This document shows, in pieces, positions 1-9,467 of a stretch of DNA of 38,970 nt. Numbering within the stretch: position 1 is the first letter of the stretch; each line of letters opens with the position of its first letter. Position numbers and translations under genes: made by a program. This DNA is from Minisyncoccota bacterium (GTDB lineage Bacteria; Patescibacteria; Paceibacteria; UBA9973): NCBI GenBank assembly GCA_028696935.1, contig JAQVGE010000001.1:1-38970 (forward strand), written 5' to 3'. The notes under the pieces are model-generated. The model saw only the letters and a list, made by a program, of their open reading frames with translations. It had not been told where the DNA came from and made no database searches.

Positions 1-1
1 C

Positions 2-445
2 CATGATATAGAAGTGAATACACAAGAACAACTATTAGGGAAGAATATCTTCGGAAGACAAAAGAAAAAAGTTTCAATTGAATATGAAAAACTGAAAGAG
101 CTTGAGTTTGCTGCAGAAGAGGCAAAAAGAATGAAAGCAAAAGAAGAAAATGTGCTTCAGAGGGAATACAATATTAATTACAGGACTAAAGAGTTAGAGG
201 AGTCTAAACAAGAATTGGATGCCAAAATCGAAAGATTTAAGGAAAAAGAAAATAAAATTGATGACTATATTAATGAGATGGCTGGACGGATATTTTATAA
301 GGAATACAGAAAAGATAAAAAAGAAATGGAAGCTTTAAAGAATTTTGTGAAGGGATGTAATTTTGATAGTGGGAAAAATATTCTAGAATGTTTTGAGAAA
401 GAGCAAAAAAGAGAAAGAGAAGAAGATGAATGTTATCGTAGATAG
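2..445 (+). CDS. C-terminal part of a probable Mob/Pre-type plasmid mobilisation (relaxase) protein, 5' end outside window
   Basis: The reading frame is open to the left edge without a stop, so the gene very likely starts before the window; the GTG at 14 has no clear ribosome binding site. What is visible is about 147 residues, highly charged, rich in Lys and Glu, with long heptad-like stretches that look like a coiled coil (roughly residues 20-100). The segment GKNIFGRQKKKVSIEYEKLK resembles the junction after the catalytic domain in MobV/Pre relaxases, where a 'FGKEKV..s..EYE+LK' pattern precedes a coiled-coil tail. The catalytic N-terminal domain, which would prove relaxase activity, is not in the window. 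An intrinsic terminator follows 13 bases after the stop. It could also be another coiled-coil protein; the assignment is inference from the tail only. Confidence 0.5.
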   Translation, partial: HDIEVNTQEQLLGKNIFGRQKKKVSIEYEKLKELEFAAEEAKRMKAKEENVLQREYNINYRTKELEESKQELDAKIERFKEKENKIDDYINEMAGRIFYKEYRKDKKEMEALKNFVKGCNFDSGKNILECFEKEQKREREEDECYRR

Positions 446-457
446 CAAATTATGGGG

Positions 458-495
458 AATCCCTAGGATTGGAGTAACAGTCCTGGGGATTTTTT
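458..495 (+). terminator. Intrinsic terminator after the Mob-like gene
   Basis: An 11-base arm at 458-468 pairs with 481-491 (one G-T wobble), loop of 12 bases, followed by a run of T at 490-495. It sits 13 bases after the stop codon of the upstream gene. Confidence 0.8.
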
Positions 496-594
496 ATGTT
501 CGGAGTTAAATAACAAGGAATAGAGTGTAAGAGTGCAAAATGAAACAAGAAGTGGCAATTGTATTTATAAAGTCAAGCAATTATTTGATTAAAT

Positions 595-789
595 TTATCC
601 TGCTTCATGATAGATGATTTTTTCAATAGTATATACTGCTTGAGCTAATCTGCACTATTCCTAACTCTCTAGAATTTCAAACGGAATTGCATCTTCAATA
701 TACTTCAATTCTATTCTTGTATTTTCAGAGAACTGATATAAAATCCAATGAATATGCTGATAGATATATAAAAATATGGTAAAATATCA
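595..789 (-). pseudogene. Decayed coding remnant, C-terminal fragment of an unrecognised protein
   Basis: On the minus strand one frame reads as plausible protein (…RIELKYIEDAIPFEILES), then meets two stops (661-663 and 655-657) and continues in the same frame with CRLAQAVYTIEKIIYHEAG before a third stop at 595-597. The amino acid mix looks coding on both sides of the two stops, which suggests a degraded gene end rather than random sequence. No start codon or family is recognised. It could still be a chance open stretch; support is only the protein-like composition. Confidence 0.3.
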
Positions 790-801
790 TAGCAAGTTTT
801 G

Positions 802-837
802 TATAATATGAGCAGTTCTTTATAACATAACAGAACT
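802..837 (+). promoter_or_regulatory. Probable -10 box with adjacent dyad upstream of mcrB
   Basis: A perfect TATAAT lies at 802-807; no good -35 hexamer is visible at the proper distance. Immediately downstream AGTTCT (814-819) and AGAACT (832-837) form an inverted repeat with 12 bases between, placed where a repressor would block initiation or where a 5' hairpin would form in the transcript. The mcrB ribosome binding site and ATG follow at about 862-877. Confidence 0.4.
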
Positions 838-874
838 ACTTATTTTTAATATAACATTTGAAGGAGACAAGAGT

Positions 875-3259
875 ATGATTAATCAGGGAAATTTAAAAAA
901 AATTGTAGATGCATACAAGAGTGTATTTGCTAACAGATGGAAAGATGAAAATTTTAAATGGTCAGCAATTAAATGGTTTCAGGAGCATTGGGATATTCAT
1001 GCAGACAATTTTGCTGAAATGTTTGCAGAGGCAACAGATACAAAAAAAACTTATGGTTTATTAAATTCCATGAATAACTTCCCCCAGAGAATGATTATAG
1101 AATTTGCAAAAGTAGATGAGGAAGCTGTTCGTGCTATGTTTATAAATCTTTATGATGAAAAGAAAGACCTAGCGGAGCGTGTAGAGAAGTTTCAAGCAAA
1201 TGCAGAACAGATACGAACAAAACATGATCCGGGAACATGGCAACAGCATTATCAGAGGCCCATGGCAATTACTGTATATCTTTGGCTAAGATATCCAGAG
1301 AAGTACTATATTTATAAATATTCAGTTTGTAAAGCAACTGCATTAGCGTTACAAAGTGATTTTGTTCCAAAGAAAGGACATACAGCAGAAAATCTAGATG
1401 GGAATGAGAATCTATTTAATGAAATAAAAGAATACATTAACAATGATAATGAACTTAATGGTATGTATCGTGCAGCACTTTCTGAAGAATTTTATCAGGA
1501 TTTCACAATGAGAAATATTGCATTTGATATTGGATTTTACATTGCAAATTCGTATGCAGATAGCAATAATCAGTCAGAATGGTATCCAAGTGATTATAAA
1601 CCGAATATTTCTGAAAAACAATGGATAGAGCTTTTGGAGGACGAATCAGTATTCACGATGTGGAGTCTCCAAATCATAAAACGTATGAAAGATTATGGTG
1701 GAATGGCTACAAGTACACAGCTTTCCATTAAATATGGGGAAACAACGCACTTTTATACTACAGGCTCAGAAACACTAGCTAAGAGAGTACAGGAGAAAAC
1801 AGGATGTAATTGCTTTGTTGACGGCAATGGGAACGAAAGATATTGGCCAATTCTTTACGTAGGGAAAGGTTCTAAAGATGACAATGGCAGTTATGTATGG
1901 AAATTACGAGATGAACTATCTATTGCAATCAACCAGATGGATTTGAGTGAAGTAGAATTATTTGCAGATGGTGAGGAAAGAAATATGAATTACTGGTGGC
2001 TAAATGCAAACCCTAAAATCTGGAGTTTTTCTGAGATCGAAGTGGGTGAAACACAGAGTTATACAATGTACAATGATAATGGAAATAAGAGAAGAATATT
2101 TCAAAATTTCCTCGATGCAAAAGAAGGGGATATTATCATTGGATATGAGTCCAATCCAGTAAAACAGGTAGTTGCTATCTGCAAAATCACAAAAGAAAAT
2201 GATGGTGAAAATCTCTATTTTGAAAAAACAGAAGGTCTGGGATGCCCAATTGATTACCAGACACTGAAAGAGTCACCAGAGTTGGAAAAGATGGAGTACT
2301 TTACGAATTCTCAAGGAAGTTTATTTAAACTGACAAAAGGTGAGTTCGATTTTATATTAGATACCATTCGTGAAGAGAACCCAGTTACTACTGAAGCAAA
2401 TTATGAAAAGTATTCTAAGGAAGATTTTTTATCTGAAGTATACATGACATCAGAACAGTATGATACGTTATATAGATTACTATTAAATAAACAGAATCTC
2501 ATTTTACAGGGAGCACCAGGTGTTGGAAAGACATTTGCGGCGAAGAGACTTGTATATTCTATTATGGGTAAAAAGGATGAATCGAGAGTAGAATTTGTTC
2601 AATTCCATCAGAATTATTCTTATGAAGATTTTGTAATGGGTTATCGACCACAGGGAGATGGATTTGAATTACAGTATGGTATTTTCTATCGTTTTTGTCA
2701 GAAAGCAGCCAATAAACCAGATGAACCATATTTTTTTATTATCGATGAAATTAATCGAGGTAATATGAGTAAAATTTTTGGAGAACTGCTGATGCTAATC
2801 GAAAAGGATTACAGAGGAACAAAGATGACTCTTGCATACAATGGAATGCCTTTCTCTGTTCCAAAGAACCTATATTTAATTGGAATGATGAATACAGCTG
2901 ATAGAAGTCTTGCTATGATTGATTATGCATTAAGAAGAAGATTTAGTTTCTTCGAAATGGTACCTGGATATCTCTCAGATGGATTTTTGAGATATAAGAA
3001 TGAATTAGATAATGATACATTTTCTTTATTGATTGATAATGTAATGAATCTGAATAAAGAGATTGCAAGCGATAGTGCATTAGGAACTGGATTTTGCATA
3101 GGACACAGTTATTTTTGTGGAATGAGATGCTGCACTGAAGATTGGATTGAAACAGTTGTAGAATATGATATTTTACCAATGTTAAAGGAGTATTGGTTTG
3201 ATGAGCCAGTAAAAGTCCAAAAGTGGGTAAATATTTTAAGGAGCGTTTTCAATGATTAA
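875..3259 (+). CDS. mcrB: McrB-type AAA+ NTPase of a McrBC modification-dependent restriction system
   Basis: This is the NTP-driven DNA-recognition and translocation subunit that, with McrC, cuts modified invading DNA. The 794-residue protein has a long N-terminal part: a wing-like segment around residues 265-360 (ending WKLRDEL) and then an EVE/YTH-like segment around 370-490 starting NYWWLNANPK, a fold often used in McrB proteins to read modified bases. The AAA+ motor follows, with Walker A GAPGVGKTF at 546-554, Walker B IIDEINRG at about 622-629, and MNTADRS plus the ALRRRF arginine segment near 670-693. The ATG at 875 has a GGAGA ribosome binding site 9 bases upstream. The stop overlaps mcrC by 8 bases, so the two are co-translated. 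Which modification is recognised cannot be read from the sequence. Confidence 0.93.
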   Translation: MINQGNLKKIVDAYKSVFANRWKDENFKWSAIKWFQEHWDIHADNFAEMFAEATDTKKTYGLLNSMNNFPQRMIIEFAKVDEEAVRAMFINLYDEKKDLAERVEKFQANAEQIRTKHDPGTWQQHYQRPMAITVYLWLRYPEKYYIYKYSVCKATALALQSDFVPKKGHTAENLDGNENLFNEIKEYINNDNELNGMYRAALSEEFYQDFTMRNIAFDIGFYIANSYADSNNQSEWYPSDYKPNISEKQWIELLEDESVFTMWSLQIIKRMKDYGGMATSTQLSIKYGETTHFYTTGSETLAKRVQEKTGCNCFVDGNGNERYWPILYVGKGSKDDNGSYVWKLRDELSIAINQMDLSEVELFADGEERNMNYWWLNANPKIWSFSEIEVGETQSYTMYNDNGNKRRIFQNFLDAKEGDIIIGYESNPVKQVVAICKITKENDGENLYFEKTEGLGCPIDYQTLKESPELEKMEYFTNSQGSLFKLTKGEFDFILDTIREENPVTTEANYEKYSKEDFLSEVYMTSEQYDTLYRLLLNKQNLILQGAPGVGKTFAAKRLVYSIMGKKDESRVEFVQFHQNYSYEDFVMGYRPQGDGFELQYGIFYRFCQKAANKPDEPYFFIIDEINRGNMSKIFGELLMLIEKDYRGTKMTLAYNGMPFSVPKNLYLIGMMNTADRSLAMIDYALRRRFSFFEMVPGYLSDGFLRYKNELDNDTFSLLIDNVMNLNKEIASDSALGTGFCIGHSYFCGMRCCTEDWIETVVEYDILPMLKEYWFDEPVKVQKWVNILRSVFND

Positions 3260-4298
3260 CGACAAAGGCATATTGATTAAGAATATTTATTATATGCTTT
3301 CCTATGCATTTCAAGTGTTGCGACAAAATAATTACGAAGAAGTAGAAGCAGAAGATTTTGAAAATGTTTTTGATATGTTAGCAGCAATATTGAATAAAGG
3401 AGTGTCGCAACAGCTGAAAAAGGGATTATACCGTGAATATGTAAATCAGCACGACGATCTGATTGCATTAAGAGGTAAAGTGAGTATCAAAGAAACAATC
3501 CGAAATAAAATGACGCATAAGCAAGTAATGGCGTGTGAGTATGATGAGCTTTCTGAAAATAATATGCTCAATCAAATTATCAAGACGGCATCCATAATTT
3601 TACTTGCACAGAAAAGTGTTTCTGAGAAGCAAAAGAAACATATTAGAAAGAACATGCTGTTTTTCTCTAATGTGAATAAAATAGAATCCAATGCTATTAG
3701 TTGGAATCGGATTCGATATCAAAGAAACAACCAGAATTATAGGATGTTGATGAATATTAGTTACTTAATTATTGATAGCATGATTTTATCAACACAGACA
3801 GGGGAATATAAATTACCATCATTTTTAGATGAACAAAAGATGTGTAGACTATATGAAAAGTTTATTCTGGAGTATTATCGATATCATCACCCTGAAGTTC
3901 ATGCAAATCCGATTCAGATACCATGGAACTTGGACGATGGAATTGTGGAGTTTCTTCCTGTTATGCAGACAGATATCACGCTGAAGTATAAAGGGAAGGT
4001 TCTGATTATTGATGCAAAATATTATGCTTATACTATGCAGATGCAATATGATGTACAGACTTTGCATTCCAACAACCTTTACCAGATATTTACTTATGTT
4101 AAGAATATGGACAAGGAAAATACAGGTGATGTTATAGGAATGCTGTTGTATGCAAAAACATTAGAACAGGTTACACCAAATAATGAGTTCTCTATGAGTG
4201 GAAATAAGATAATGGTAAAGACACTTGATTTGAATATATCATTTTCATATATTGCTGAACAATTGGATGAAATTCGAAAGGTACTTAACTTAGCGTAA
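3252..4298 (+). CDS. mcrC: McrC-type PD-(D/E)XK endonuclease subunit
   Basis: This 348-residue protein is the nuclease partner of McrB and should cut DNA when loaded by the McrB ring. The nuclease core is visible near the C-terminal third: D241 (in QTDITLKY), then D254-A-K256 in LIIDAKYY, the usual D…(D/E)xK metal-binding pattern of McrC. The N-terminal half, including LRGKVSIKETI, matches the McrC layout, where a β-rich domain contacts McrB. The ATG at 3252 lies inside the end of mcrB in another frame, with an AAGGAGCG ribosome binding site, so translation is coupled. Length is typical of the family. No disruption is seen, so the McrBC pair appears intact. Confidence 0.93.
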   Translation: MINDKGILIKNIYYMLSYAFQVLRQNNYEEVEAEDFENVFDMLAAILNKGVSQQLKKGLYREYVNQHDDLIALRGKVSIKETIRNKMTHKQVMACEYDELSENNMLNQIIKTASIILLAQKSVSEKQKKHIRKNMLFFSNVNKIESNAISWNRIRYQRNNQNYRMLMNISYLIIDSMILSTQTGEYKLPSFLDEQKMCRLYEKFILEYYRYHHPEVHANPIQIPWNLDDGIVEFLPVMQTDITLKYKGKVLIIDAKYYAYTMQMQYDVQTLHSNNLYQIFTYVKNMDKENTGDVIGMLLYAKTLEQVTPNNEFSMSGNKIMVKTLDLNISFSYIAEQLDEIRKVLNLA

Positions 4299-4399
4299 GC
4301 GTAGAAGCAGTTAGGAGTACGTAAGAAAAGTAGCTTTAAGATTTTATGCAGACATGCCTAACTATTAGGACAATACATATTAGAGAGGATGTAATCTTT

Positions 4400-5107
4400 G
4401 TGGCTAGTAACGAAAGAATAGCAAGCGTTCAAAAGTGGATAGATAGCAAGTTTGAAATAGCAGATAATATTGAGGACAATTCATTAAAGGTAATTGGTTA
4501 TTTTACAATCATAGATTCGTTAGCACAAAATGTTAACGGATATAAATGGAAAGGTGCTTCGGACGCATTTTGTAAATTTGTATGTATGTATCAGAATAAG
4601 TATGATTTTTTAGGAGATATTGATCCTGTAACCTTGTATTATGATTTGGGAAATAACCTTTTTCAAGACATTGATGTGGTAGACTATTTAGATGATGGCA
4701 GTGTGTACTATCCAGAGAATATACTTACTAACATGAACTTGAAAAGAATTATTGCAAGAGCAAAAGATAATGGTAAAAACAAGATAATTGCCAAGCATTC
4801 ATATATCCGATTATTATATCAGCTTAGGAACAAATTAGTTCACGAATTCTCGGTGATTGGGGAGCCTATGGATTGGACTGAGGATTCATTACCTTTTTAT
4901 AATTCTGTAGATAGATTATTCGGAGAAAATGAAATGAAATCTAATCCTAAGAAAAGAATCTGGCAGCTGACCTTTCCAACAAAATTCATACGAGAATTAC
5001 TATATAATGCAATTGATAATTACTTTATTGAATGTATAAAAGAACAGAAAGATCCATATAATAACAATAATATACTAAGGTCGATGTATCTTGCATGGTA
5101 TGATTAA
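4400..5107 (+). CDS. HEPN-motif protein next to McrBC, probable RNA-targeting toxin or effector
   Basis: The 235-residue protein is mostly helical and hydrophilic. Residues 143-148 read RNKLVH, the R-N-x-x-x-H signature of HEPN ribonucleases, in a helix context (LLYQLRNKLVHEF) typical of active members. HEPN proteins of this size act as RNases in abortive defence or toxin-antitoxin modules. The frame opens further upstream at ATG 4346 but that codon has no ribosome binding site; GTG 4400 follows AGAGAGGA and is the better start. The gene begins about 100 bases after mcrC on the same strand and may share its transcript. No nucleotidyltransferase (MNT) antitoxin partner is seen beside it. The RNase role is inferred from the motif alone. 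Confidence 0.65.
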   Translation: MASNERIASVQKWIDSKFEIADNIEDNSLKVIGYFTIIDSLAQNVNGYKWKGASDAFCKFVCMYQNKYDFLGDIDPVTLYYDLGNNLFQDIDVVDYLDDGSVYYPENILTNMNLKRIIARAKDNGKNKIIAKHSYIRLLYQLRNKLVHEFSVIGEPMDWTEDSLPFYNSVDRLFGENEMKSNPKKRIWQLTFPTKFIRELLYNAIDNYFIECIKEQKDPYNNNNILRSMYLAWYD

Positions 5108-5197
5108 ATATTTATAAGTTATATTCTGCTCATTTATCGAGAGATCATTTTGGAACAGATAAGACTATGGTAGGTTGTATTTGTAAGAAAATGCACA

Positions 5198-5290
5198 ATG
5201 GAAAAGAGCAGAAAACATATCGTAATAAGTGGTTTAATTTTAGGCAGTCTTTTAATCGGAATTGATTTTGTTTATCATAGAATGAAGTAA
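5198..5290 (+). CDS. Possible 30-residue single-span membrane peptide
   Basis: The frame encodes a short basic N-terminus (MEKSRKH), a hydrophobic stretch (IVISGLILGSLLIGIDFVY) long enough for one membrane helix, and a basic tail (HRMK). This 'positive-hydrophobic-positive' layout is seen in many genuine small membrane peptides. It lies in the 247-base gap between the HEPN-motif gene and the STAND gene, on the same strand. The ribosome binding site is weak, and no homologue is recognised, so it may be a chance frame. If real, it might be a small toxin or a membrane partner of a neighbour; that is speculation. Confidence 0.35.
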   Translation: MEKSRKHIVISGLILGSLLIGIDFVYHRMK

Positions 5291-5354
5291 TTAACCGTAT
5301 ATAAGATGGAGTTGAAATTTTAAGGTGTAGAATGGGGGAATAGAGGTGTTTTCA

Positions 5355-8300
5355 ATGGAGGGTGCAATAGGTATTCTGAATAATTTGACAGGATTACTTG
5401 GTACAGGATTTGCAATATATGATTTCTTTAAAGACAAGAAGAATGATTTTAACGCCGAAATGATATTAGCAATACAAAAAAAGTCAGAAAAGGCTTATGA
5501 GTATTATTGTGAGATACGTAAATATAAAGCAAATTTCATTGGTCAGCCAATAAAATCAGATGTTATTAATTATTGGGAATCTTGCTTAAGGCGAAATATG
5601 CTACCTTCAGTAGAAGATATTGTAGCATGTGAAATTGCAGACAGAGAAGAGGCACAATTGTTATTCTGTTTATTAGTTGAATCATGGATTGAGTCTCCTG
5701 TATACATTCAATGGATAAATTGTCTTATAACAACTAAAACATCTTTAGAAATAAGCAAACAGTTGTCATACATTTTAGAAGAAGTTAATTTAATCAGGTC
5801 TATTCCAGAAAAAATTGAAGATAGTTTGACATCTAGTGGATTGGTAACATGTATAACTAAAGAACGTATTACTAAGGCACAAGAAGATTGCACTCAAAAA
5901 GATATTAAACATTATTTTACAGTGGATAATCGTTTTGAGACCATGTTGAGAGTGATTTCATCTAAAAAAGATATTCCTCATGAAGAAGCTTTAAAACAGC
6001 TATTATATTTATTAGAAAATGAAAAAAATGTAATAATTTCAGGAAATGGGGGACAAGGAAAGACAAGTTTAATGCTAAGCGCAGCAATACAGATGACATA
6101 TAAAGGGTATATAGTATTATGGATGAGTTTATCTGCTAATTATATGATAAGTGAGCAAAAGGCAGGACTTTTTTTTGATACCATCTCTAACTGTATACCA
6201 AAATACAAAAAAATTATTTTGTGCATTGATAATCCGTTTGAGGGAGTCAAGTCATTTATAAATTTACGAGAGAGATGGCCTTCTAATTTAAATATTCAAA
6301 TAATAATGGCAGAGCGATTGAATCGCTTGTCTTTGTTGGCAGATGTTGAGAATGATGCATTATTGTATTGGTTTGATAAAGCAAAAATGGTGATATTACA
6401 AGGAATTAGTGAGTTGACTTCTGCATACTCATTAAAAAACTATGAAACTTTTCCGTTTGCTGAATCGGCTGTAAGAAGAAATGAAATATTAAAGAAAGCA
6501 ATTTCCGAATTTACTTTTTCTGAGAAAGAGAATGAAATTACTAATGAAGTGGGCTTTTTAGTTGAAAGTGTGATAAAAAAATATACACACCCTAAAGTAT
6601 CATTGGTAGAGACAATTTATAGTGTTGCTTTTGAACTACAGAGTCAGATATCGAAGTCTAGTAAAATCAAATTGGACTGGAACGAATGGGGAGATTTTAT
6701 TAGAAGAGAATTTAAAAATCTTGAAAATGAATCGGATATAGGTTTGTATTCCTATATTGCAGCTTCCAAATATTTTGGTATAGCACTTCCAGTTTCAACT
6801 TATTGTCGCTTTTATGAGCTTTTAGATATAAAATTTAAAAATCGCTTAAAAGAGCGTATGATAGGTTTACACGTTGAACCTATTATTTATAATCAAAGTG
6901 CTGATACAATACAACCAAAACATGATGTTATTGCAGAGTTATTTTTTCGGTTTAACAAGGGAAAAGTCAATATTAATGAGACCATGATTTCTATGGTAGG
7001 TATAATGGATGAAAATGAGTTGGAACTATTGTTAAGTCACATGGTAGATAAAGGAAGCATAAATAATAGAATAAATCAGACTATTGGCGAGTTAGATTAT
7101 TGGACATATTTTGATACTATTTATAAAAGAATAGAAAAAGAAAAATTGGTATTAGCAGGAAAAAGCAAGGTATATCTTTGCTTAGGGTTTTTGTGGGCAA
7201 ATACAAATATGAATTCGAAAGAAAATATAGTAAAAGTTGAAGAGGTATTAAACAAGTATGCGCCAAAAGTTGATGGAAATATATTGACAGAAATTCTATA
7301 CACAGAATGGGGAATATGGGCAAATAGAATTGTAAAAAATAATGCGCTTGCAGAAAAAAAATTGAGAATAGTTGTAGAAATGAATAATAGAGCTATACAA
7401 TCACGAACGGAATTAGGCAGAGTGTTGTCAGAACAGAAGGGACGAGAGTTAGATGCTGAAAAATATTTCATTGAGGCAATTAAAATTGATCCTTTAAATC
7501 TGCCACCGCGGACAGAATTAGGTAAATTATTGTCAAAACAAAATGGGAGAGAAGAAGAAGCAGAAAAATATCTGTTAGAAGTTTTAAGAATAGATCATTT
7601 GAACATTATGGCAAGGACGGAATTAGGGAAGCTATTATCAAAACAAAAGCATCGAGAAATACAAGCTGAAAAGTACCTGTTAGAAGTTTTAGAAATAGAT
7701 CCATTCAACATTATGGCAAGAACGGAGTTGGGTAGGCTATTATCAGCACAAAAAGATCGAGAAAAAGAAGCAGAAAGATATTTGTTAGAAGTTCTAGAAA
7801 TAGATTCATTTAATTTTATGGCCAGGACAGAGTTAGGTAGGCTGTTTTCAAAACAAAAGGATAGAGAGAAAGAAGCAGAAAAATTTTTATTAGAAGCCAT
7901 TAAAATTAACCCTGTAAATGTACCCACATTTACGGAATTAGGAAGGTTGTTATCAAAACAAAAAAGTCGAAATAAGGATGCTGAAAAATACTTATTAAAG
8001 GCAATAGAAATAGATCCAGCCAATTTACATCCGCGCACAGAATTAGGAATATTGTTATCAAAACAAAGAGGGCAAGAAGCAAGAGCTGAAAAATATTTGC
8101 TTGAGGTTATAAAAATAAATCCAATGGATATAATAGCACGGACCGAACTAGGTAGGCTATTAACAAAACAGAAGGGTAGAGAAGAAGAAGCAGAGAAGCA
8201 TTTATTAGAAGCAATCAGAATAGATCCGAGTAATTCTATAGCACGTACGGAATTAGGAAGGCATTTATCAAAACAACGGAGACGTGCAAGAGAAGCAGAA

Positions 8301-9119
8301 AAATACTTGTTAGAAGTTTTAGAAATAGAGCCCCAGAATGTTATTGCGAGGACAGATTTAGGACGGTTATGGTCGAAGCAAAAAGATCGAGAAGGGGATG
8401 CGGAAAAACTATTGATAGAAGTTTTAATAATAGAACCCAAAAGCATTATAGCTCGGATAGAATTAGGAAGGTTGTTGTCAAAACAGAAGGGCAGGGAAAA
8501 AGAAGCAGAGGAATATTTGTTAGAAGCAATCAAAATAGATCCAATGAATTTACCCCCACATACTGAATTAGGGAGATTGCTCTCGAGACAGGAGGGTCGT
8601 GAAGCAGAAGCAGAAAAGTATTTGTTAGAAGCAATCAAAATAGATCCAATGAATTTACCCCCACATACTGAATTAGGGAGATTGCTTTCAAGACAGGAGG
8701 GTCGAGAAGCAGAGGCAGAAAAATATTTATTGAAAGCGATCAAATTAGATCCAATGAATGTACCCCCACATACTGAATTAGGTAAATTATTATCAAGGCA
8801 GAAAGGGAGAGAAGCTGAGGCAGAAAAATATTTTTTGGAAAATATTAAATTAGATCCACATAATGTTATTTCACATATAGAGTTAGGCAGACTTTTAACA
8901 AAACAAAATGGAAGGGAAGCTGAGGCGGAAAAATACTTGTTAGAAGCAATCAAAACTGCTCCGTTAAATTTATATGCACGAACTTCATTAGGTAACTTGT
9001 ATGAAACATATGACAGGAAAAAGGCTTTAAAAGTATATCAAGAAATTTGTGTAATTGATCCAAATAATAGATATGGATTGAACGGATTAAAAAGATTAAA
9101 TGAGAATATATTACATTAA
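5355..9119 (+). CDS. STAND-like P-loop ATPase with a long TPR-like repeat domain, probable defence sensor
   Basis: The protein is about 1254 residues (numbering here from GTG 5346). ATG 5355 is preferred because AGAGGTG sits 6-8 bases upstream. An N-terminal helical region (1-200) has a hydrophobic start but no recognised effector domain. A P-loop GNGGQGKTS is at 233-241 and a Walker B-like strand IILCIDNP ends in D295, as in STAND/NACHT-type NTPases. A helical middle region follows to about 680. From residue 687 there are 15 tandem 35-residue units beginning [RH]TELG+LLS+Q and ending with a …EAIKIDP.N pattern, then a degenerate sixteenth unit. These match TPR-like helix pairs. STAND proteins bind a phage or stress signal with the repeats and then activate the N-terminal domain. 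Function is inferred from architecture and the defence-island context. Confidence 0.75.
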   Translation: MEGAIGILNNLTGLLGTGFAIYDFFKDKKNDFNAEMILAIQKKSEKAYEYYCEIRKYKANFIGQPIKSDVINYWESCLRRNMLPSVEDIVACEIADREEAQLLFCLLVESWIESPVYIQWINCLITTKTSLEISKQLSYILEEVNLIRSIPEKIEDSLTSSGLVTCITKERITKAQEDCTQKDIKHYFTVDNRFETMLRVISSKKDIPHEEALKQLLYLLENEKNVIISGNGGQGKTSLMLSAAIQMTYKGYIVLWMSLSANYMISEQKAGLFFDTISNCIPKYKKIILCIDNPFEGVKSFINLRERWPSNLNIQIIMAERLNRLSLLADVENDALLYWFDKAKMVILQGISELTSAYSLKNYETFPFAESAVRRNEILKKAISEFTFSEKENEITNEVGFLVESVIKKYTHPKVSLVETIYSVAFELQSQISKSSKIKLDWNEWGDFIRREFKNLENESDIGLYSYIAASKYFGIALPVSTYCRFYELLDIKFKNRLKERMIGLHVEPIIYNQSADTIQPKHDVIAELFFRFNKGKVNINETMISMVGIMDENELELLLSHMVDKGSINNRINQTIGELDYWTYFDTIYKRIEKEKLVLAGKSKVYLCLGFLWANTNMNSKENIVKVEEVLNKYAPKVDGNILTEILYTEWGIWANRIVKNNALAEKKLRIVVEMNNRAIQSRTELGRVLSEQKGRELDAEKYFIEAIKIDPLNLPPRTELGKLLSKQNGREEEAEKYLLEVLRIDHLNIMARTELGKLLSKQKHREIQAEKYLLEVLEIDPFNIMARTELGRLLSAQKDREKEAERYLLEVLEIDSFNFMARTELGRLFSKQKDREKEAEKFLLEAIKINPVNVPTFTELGRLLSKQKSRNKDAEKYLLKAIEIDPANLHPRTELGILLSKQRGQEARAEKYLLEVIKINPMDIIARTELGRLLTKQKGREEEAEKHLLEAIRIDPSNSIARTELGRHLSKQRRRAREAEKYLLEVLEIEPQNVIARTDLGRLWSKQKDREGDAEKLLIEVLIIEPKSIIARIELGRLLSKQKGREKEAEEYLLEAIKIDPMNLPPHTELGRLLSRQEGREAEAEKYLLEAIKIDPMNLPPHTELGRLLSRQEGREAEAEKYLLKAIKLDPMNVPPHTELGKLLSRQKGREAEAEKYFLENIKLDPHNVISHIELGRLLTKQNGREAEAEKYLLEAIKTAPLNLYARTSLGNLYETYDRKKALKVYQEICVIDPNNRYGLNGLKRLNENILH
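7404..8978 (+). repeat. Fifteen tandem 105-bp units encoding TPR-like repeats
   Basis: Each unit is 105 bp and encodes 35 residues, with no length variation across 15 copies. Most units differ clearly at DNA level, but units 12 and 13 (8559-8663 and 8664-8768) and their flanks are almost identical, pointing to a recent unit duplication. The register never breaks the frame. Confidence 0.9.
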
Positions 9120-9467
9120 CTTTTCGTTGGTTAATAGCTAATAAACGTATAAACCAAGGAAATTCTGAACCTTCTCATTATCATAATTGTCATATCAAAG
9201 TATATGAAGAAGAGCGTACTGATATATAAAGTAAGAAATTTAAACTGAGAAGTTTGGAAAACAAGGGGTTTTAGGAATTTTGATAAATTGCAGAGTGGTG
9301 GAATTCCATAGAATGATTACTTATGAAAACTGATTTACAAATTAGAAGTCGCATTGTTGTAGAGATAGAAATATTTATATGTAGGTTGTAGAGATAGAAA
9401 TTGTTGTAATTTTTATCAAAAGAATGCTTTATTAATTGATTTATGGTAAAATATTAACAGTGTTTTG

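Larger units (their letters stand above)
496..874. other. Intergenic region between the Mob-like gene and mcrB
   Basis: No intact gene is visible. It holds a decayed minus-strand reading frame (595-789), a probable -10 box TATAAT at 802-807 and a dyad at 814-837 just upstream of mcrB, all listed separately. Confidence 0.6.

Noticed and set aside
7595..8953. Long 452-codon open frame on the minus strand
   Set aside because: It is the complement of the repeat-coding STAND gene; the opened frame and its Ser/Phe-rich repeats follow from the 105-bp periodicity. No ribosome binding site.
9356..9401. Start of a degenerate CRISPR
   Set aside because: Only two copies of a 17-base sequence with a 12-base gap; no further units and no cas genes. 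Kept only as a repeat pair.
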